DNA from: JANQMY01 sp965227095
Lineage (GTDB): Bacteria; Pseudomonadota; Alphaproteobacteria; JANQMY01
Reading direction: 5' to 3'
Assembly: GCA_965227095.1 (NCBI GenBank)
Contig: CBDDFL010000002.1
Location: forward strand, 496,001 to 560,000
DNA length: 64,000 nt
A model generated the notes under the pieces. The model worked only from the letters and a program-made list of their open reading frames with translations. It was not told the DNA's origin and ran no database searches. The position numbers and the translations under genes are program-made. Positions 60,984-64,000 of the stretch are shown here, piece after piece (the first letter of the stretch is position 1; each line of letters opens with the position of its first letter).

Positions 60984-63131
60984 TTAAACATCTCGCCGTT
61001 CGGCGAGACGAAATCCGTGTTTTGAGATCGGCAATGACCGGAGCCGCGTGCCCGTGGCGGCATAAAGCGCATTTGTCAGTGCCGGGAATAAAGCGGGTGT
61101 GCCGACTTCGCCAATACCGCCCATTTCTTGGCGGCTTTCCAGGATAGACACCTCAATCTGTGGAATATGGCTCGCTTGGGTCATTTCGTAGGTGTCGAAA
61201 TTACGCTGTTGCACCTGACCCTCGTCCAGGGTGATCTCCCCAAAGGCCGCGGCGGTGAGCGCATAGATGATTCCGCTTTGGATTTGCGCCTCGATGGTGT
61301 TTGGGTTCACGGCCCAGCCGCAATCGACAGACGCGGTGATCTTGTGCAGATGTATGTCGGTGCCGTTCTCCACGGATAATTCGACCACCTGCGCGACGAT
61401 GGATCCGAAGGGCTTTCCGATGGCGATCCCCCGGAAACGTCCCTCCGGTGCGGGCGTGTTCCATCCGGACTTCGCAACCACGTCCTCCAAAACGGCCAAC
61501 CATTGGGATTGGCCTTCTAGATGCCTCCGGCGGAATTGTACGGGGTTTTGCCCCGCTTTTTCCGCCAGTTCATCCATCATCGTTTCCGCAATGAATTGGT
61601 TGAGGCTGTGTCCAACCGACCGCCACGGCCCCACGGGTACGTGCGGGTCCGCCATCACATAGTCCATGGTTTTGTTCGGAATGGCGTAGGGCAGATCGGC
61701 AAGCCCTTCGATGGCGAAAATGTCCACACCGTCTTTGATGAAGCGGGGCAGCAAGCGCGCCGTGGGCGATGGCGATGCGTGATCCACATGCCAATCGGTG
61801 ATCTGTCCCCAGCGATTAAGCTGCGCTTTTACACGCGCATAGGCCATGGGCCGGTAATAATCGCGGGTCATGTCTTCTTCGCGCGACCAGATCACCTTCA
61901 CCGGCTTGCCCGTCGCCAAGGATGCTTCGATGGCGGGATAGACAAAATCATGCTCGGCACGGCGTCCAAACCCGCCGCCTAGGAATGTGGTGTTTACATT
62001 GATCAGATTACGCTCAAGGCCCAGCTTTTCGGACAGTTCCAATTGCAGGGAATCCGGCGATTGGGTGGGGACCCACAATTCCGCATGTTCGAAATCCACC
62101 ATGGCCGTGGCGTTCATGGGCTCCATGGTGGCATGGGCAAGAAACGGTAAGACAAAGTCTGCCTCATACGCCGTTTCTGAAAATTCCGGAGTTCCTTCAT
62201 TCAGTACACGAATGGTGGGACCATCCAGAGTGGATTTTAGATAGTCAAGATAAGCGCCATCGGACAGTGTCGCGTTTGCGCCAAGATCCCAAACCGGTTT
62301 TAGAGCATCGGCTGCTTTGCTTGCTCGCCAATAACTGTCCGCCACCACCACGAATGAATCGTCCCGTTTGACGACTGCCTTCACCCCCTTCTTGCGCAGG
62401 GCGGGCCTTTCGTCCAGGCTTTTAAGGGTGCCGCCGACGGTTGGGCAATGGCGGATGGCGCCTATCAACATGTCCGGCACCTCCACATCCATGCCGAACA
62501 CGGCGCTGCCATCCACTTTGGCGGGCAGGTCTTTGCGTGGAAGCGGTTTGCCCAGCATTTGCCAATCCCCATAGGGGCGCAGTTCCGGTTCCGCGGAGAG
62601 GGTTTGTTTAGAGGCGTCTTCCGCCAGGGCGCCGTAAGACAGCGACTGGCCCTGGCCGTTGACCACATGGCCGTTCGCCACCACGCATTCGCTGACCGGG
62701 ATGTTCCAACGTGCAGCCGCCGCCTGTTTCAGCATTTCCCGCGCGGTGGCACCCGCCAAGGCGTGGAATTTGTAATTGAAGCGCACAGCAGTGCTGCCGC
62801 CTGTGGCGCGCATGCCCGGCTGGGGAGCCGGATTTTTCTCAAACGGGGCGGTCGGTGCCGTTTCGACGGTGATGTTGTCCCAATCCACGCCCAATTCCTC
62901 CGCCACGATCATGGTCATGGCGGTATGAATGCCCTGACCCATTTCCGCTTTGACGAATTGGATGGTGACCGTCTCATCCGGTGTGATGCGCACCCATGTG
63001 GTGATGTCGCCGTTGTGTTTTTTACCGCCCGCCGCAAGGGTGCCGGGAACACCGAGCAATAAGGCGCCCGTAGCGGCACACGCCCCGGCCAGAACCGTCC
63101 GACGGCTCGGAGTCACCTGTGCCTTAGTCAT
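60984..63131 (-). CDS. Molybdopterin-dependent oxidoreductase, IorB-like large subunit
   Basis: 715 residues from ATG 63131 (GGAGGGGG before it). A Tat signal SRRTVLAGACAATGALLLG exports the folded enzyme. Xanthine-dehydrogenase family large subunit of the isoquinoline 1-oxidoreductase type: VKAEMGQGIHTAMTMIVAEELG, WRSVGHSLNQFIAETMMDELA, the MoCo segment in NVNTTFLGGGFGRR, and the catalytic Glu in GIGEVGTPALFPALTNAL. A [2Fe-2S] small subunit (IorA) normally lies next to it but none is present here, so electrons may leave by another protein or the partner lies elsewhere. Substrate: an N-heterocycle or aldehyde, unknown. Confidence 0.87.
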   Translation of the reverse strand: MTKAQVTPSRRTVLAGACAATGALLLGVPGTLAAGGKKHNGDITTWVRITPDETVTIQFVKAEMGQGIHTAMTMIVAEELGVDWDNITVETAPTAPFEKNPAPQPGMRATGGSTAVRFNYKFHALAGATAREMLKQAAAARWNIPVSECVVANGHVVNGQGQSLSYGALAEDASKQTLSAEPELRPYGDWQMLGKPLPRKDLPAKVDGSAVFGMDVEVPDMLIGAIRHCPTVGGTLKSLDERPALRKKGVKAVVKRDDSFVVVADSYWRASKAADALKPVWDLGANATLSDGAYLDYLKSTLDGPTIRVLNEGTPEFSETAYEADFVLPFLAHATMEPMNATAMVDFEHAELWVPTQSPDSLQLELSEKLGLERNLINVNTTFLGGGFGRRAEHDFVYPAIEASLATGKPVKVIWSREEDMTRDYYRPMAYARVKAQLNRWGQITDWHVDHASPSPTARLLPRFIKDGVDIFAIEGLADLPYAIPNKTMDYVMADPHVPVGPWRSVGHSLNQFIAETMMDELAEKAGQNPVQFRRRHLEGQSQWLAVLEDVVAKSGWNTPAPEGRFRGIAIGKPFGSIVAQVVELSVENGTDIHLHKITASVDCGWAVNPNTIEAQIQSGIIYALTAAAFGEITLDEGQVQQRNFDTYEMTQASHIPQIEVSILESRQEMGGIGEVGTPALFPALTNALYAATGTRLRSLPISKHGFRLAERRDV

Positions 63132-63265
63132 CTCAACATCCCCCTCCGGTCGAGATGAACAGGTAACCACGCCGGCCGGGCTTTCTCAAGCAAAACGGGC
63201 AAAAAGAAACGCCATGGTTCAGATCGCGTGCTTTTGCCTGTTTGTAAGCTGCGTTACAAAGGTCC

Positions 63266-63697
63266 ATGACAGAACAAGATCTTCTCGCTGCCGCCGCCCG
63301 CCGGGCCGATATCAATTGGGAGATATTCCAATTCTGGTCCAGCGTCTCATTCGCGTATATCGGCCTTGCCTTCTTTGGCGCGCGCCATGTCAATTGGCCC
63401 ATCGTCGGATTTCTGAGTGTCCTTTATACCGCGGTGTCGCTCGCCGTTGTCGAATTGGCCAGCAACAACTTGGTGGTATTGCAGGCCTATACGGATGATT
63501 TGGCCGCCTTGGCGTCCCAGGGCAAAACCGTAACGACCGCGACGCAGGCTTGGTTGGAAAGCTCGGCCAATACAAACCCCGTCCCATTGGCAATCGCGTT
63601 AATCGGCACCTTTTTCGGGGCGCTCGGTTATCTGCCATACAATTATTGGCGGCAGTTGCAGGACGGTGGTTCTTCTCATCCGATTGAAACGGTTTGA
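63266..63697 (+). CDS. Small membrane protein
   Basis: 143 residues. Three hydrophobic stretches: about 22-42 (FQFWSSVSFAYIGLAFFG), about 46-68 and about 107-127 (VPLAIALIGTFFGALGYLPY). An N-terminal polar helix (MTEQDLLAAAARRADINWEI) precedes them. No family recognised. It starts about 135 bp from the start of the molybdopterin enzyme gene, divergently. Function unknown. Confidence 0.75.
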   Translation: MTEQDLLAAAARRADINWEIFQFWSSVSFAYIGLAFFGARHVNWPIVGFLSVLYTAVSLAVVELASNNLVVLQAYTDDLAALASQGKTVTTATQAWLESSANTNPVPLAIALIGTFFGALGYLPYNYWRQLQDGGSSHPIETV

Positions 63698-63730
63698 TCT
63701 TCAAATTCTACATGACACAAGACCTTCGCC

Positions 63731-64000
63731 ATGACCCGGAACAATAACATCCTTTCCGACAACCCGCCTTTCTTTGACCTGGTGAGCCAAATACGGGCGA
63801 TGCGCCGCCTGAAGCCCGACCCGGTGCCCCTCGCCACCATTCGCAAAGTGCTGGAGGCGGGTGTCCAAGCACCGTCAGGCCAGAACACGCAGCCCTGGAA
63901 ATTTCTGCTTCTGCATGGGGCGGACGAAAAAGAATGGTTTCGGTCGCGCTATTCTCACGCCATTGAAACGCGCTTTGGCGGATTTGACCGTCTTAAAGAC
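63731..64000 (+). CDS. Nitroreductase family protein, partial
   Basis: The first 90 residues of an FMN-dependent nitroreductase cut by the window edge. Visible: FFDLVSQIRAMRRLKPDPVP (the conserved R-x-x-R-x-F/L-x-x FMN contact) and EAGVQAPSGQNTQPWKFLLL (APSGxNxQPW, FMN and ring contacts). These are diagnostic for the family. 33 bp after the small membrane protein gene, so possibly one operon. The ATG has only a weak ribosome site. Confidence 0.85.
   Translation, partial: MTRNNNILSDNPPFFDLVSQIRAMRRLKPDPVPLATIRKVLEAGVQAPSGQNTQPWKFLLLHGADEKEWFRSRYSHAIETRFGGFDRLKD

Overview
The window reads as chromosomal DNA of a Gram-negative, aerobic, probably marine alphaproteobacterium. The Gram-negative call rests on a TonB-dependent receptor, lipoprotein and Tat signals, and a periplasmic parvulin. 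The class assignment is inference from overall protein character, with no rRNA or marker gene present. Gene density is high. Two bases-per-line samples suggest a compositional change: one line at 5.7 kb is about 47% G+C and one at 41.3 kb about 68%, with the change lying roughly around the tRNA-Ser at 21.3-21.4 kb.

Region 1 (1-20 kb) is a steroid-degradation cluster of the 9,10-seco type. It holds a ketosteroid isomerase, two KstD-like flavoproteins, a KshA-like Rieske oxygenase, and HsaA, HsaD and HsaC homologues (676-9314). Then come a TetR regulator, an acyl-CoA dehydrogenase, and a beta-oxidation operon of SDR, crotonase, FadA5-like thiolase and a two-subunit acyl-CoA dehydrogenase (11740-16660). 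Two more SDRs and an Old Yellow Enzyme follow. A 16-bp direct-repeat motif recurs before several of these transcription units and may be their shared operator. No reductase partners (KshB, HsaB) and no HsaEFG are present.

Region 2 (20.7-22 kb) is a graveyard: a truncated amidohydrolase, an intact tRNA-Ser(GGA), and broken second copies of pieces of the neighbouring genes, arranged in the same order as the intact genes.

Region 3 (22-27.8 kb) has a PepSY/TonB-receptor iron-uptake pair and a two-gene unit whose second gene is a UGSC-family selenoprotein. That gene runs through an in-frame TGA, followed by a near-ideal bacterial SECIS hairpin. Conventional annotation would split it in two.

Region 4 (28-37 kb) holds a class III aminotransferase, a TetR regulator, an FAD monooxygenase with an SDR, a LysR/MAPEG divergent pair, a leucine-type dehydrogenase and an SDR/SnoaL pair. 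A 48-bp near-perfect palindrome sits directly before the aminotransferase.

Region 5 (37-50 kb) carries envelope and housekeeping genes: a VWA repeat protein, a lipoprotein, a DUF3604-PpiC-HupE operon, an epoxide-hydrolase-like protein, GST, TrhO, an exported amidohydrolase, an LLM flavoprotein and glutaminase.

Region 6 (50-61 kb) is an acyclic-terpene-utilisation (Atu) type operon of AtuA, carboxylase beta, crotonase and biotin carboxylase, with a TetR regulator, an LLM oxidoreductase and an SDR around it. The right end has paired REP-like palindromes, an orphan molybdopterin oxidoreductase large subunit, a small membrane protein and a truncated nitroreductase. Overall the window is a catabolic neighbourhood for isoprenoid-derived compounds (steroids and branched acyl-CoAs).
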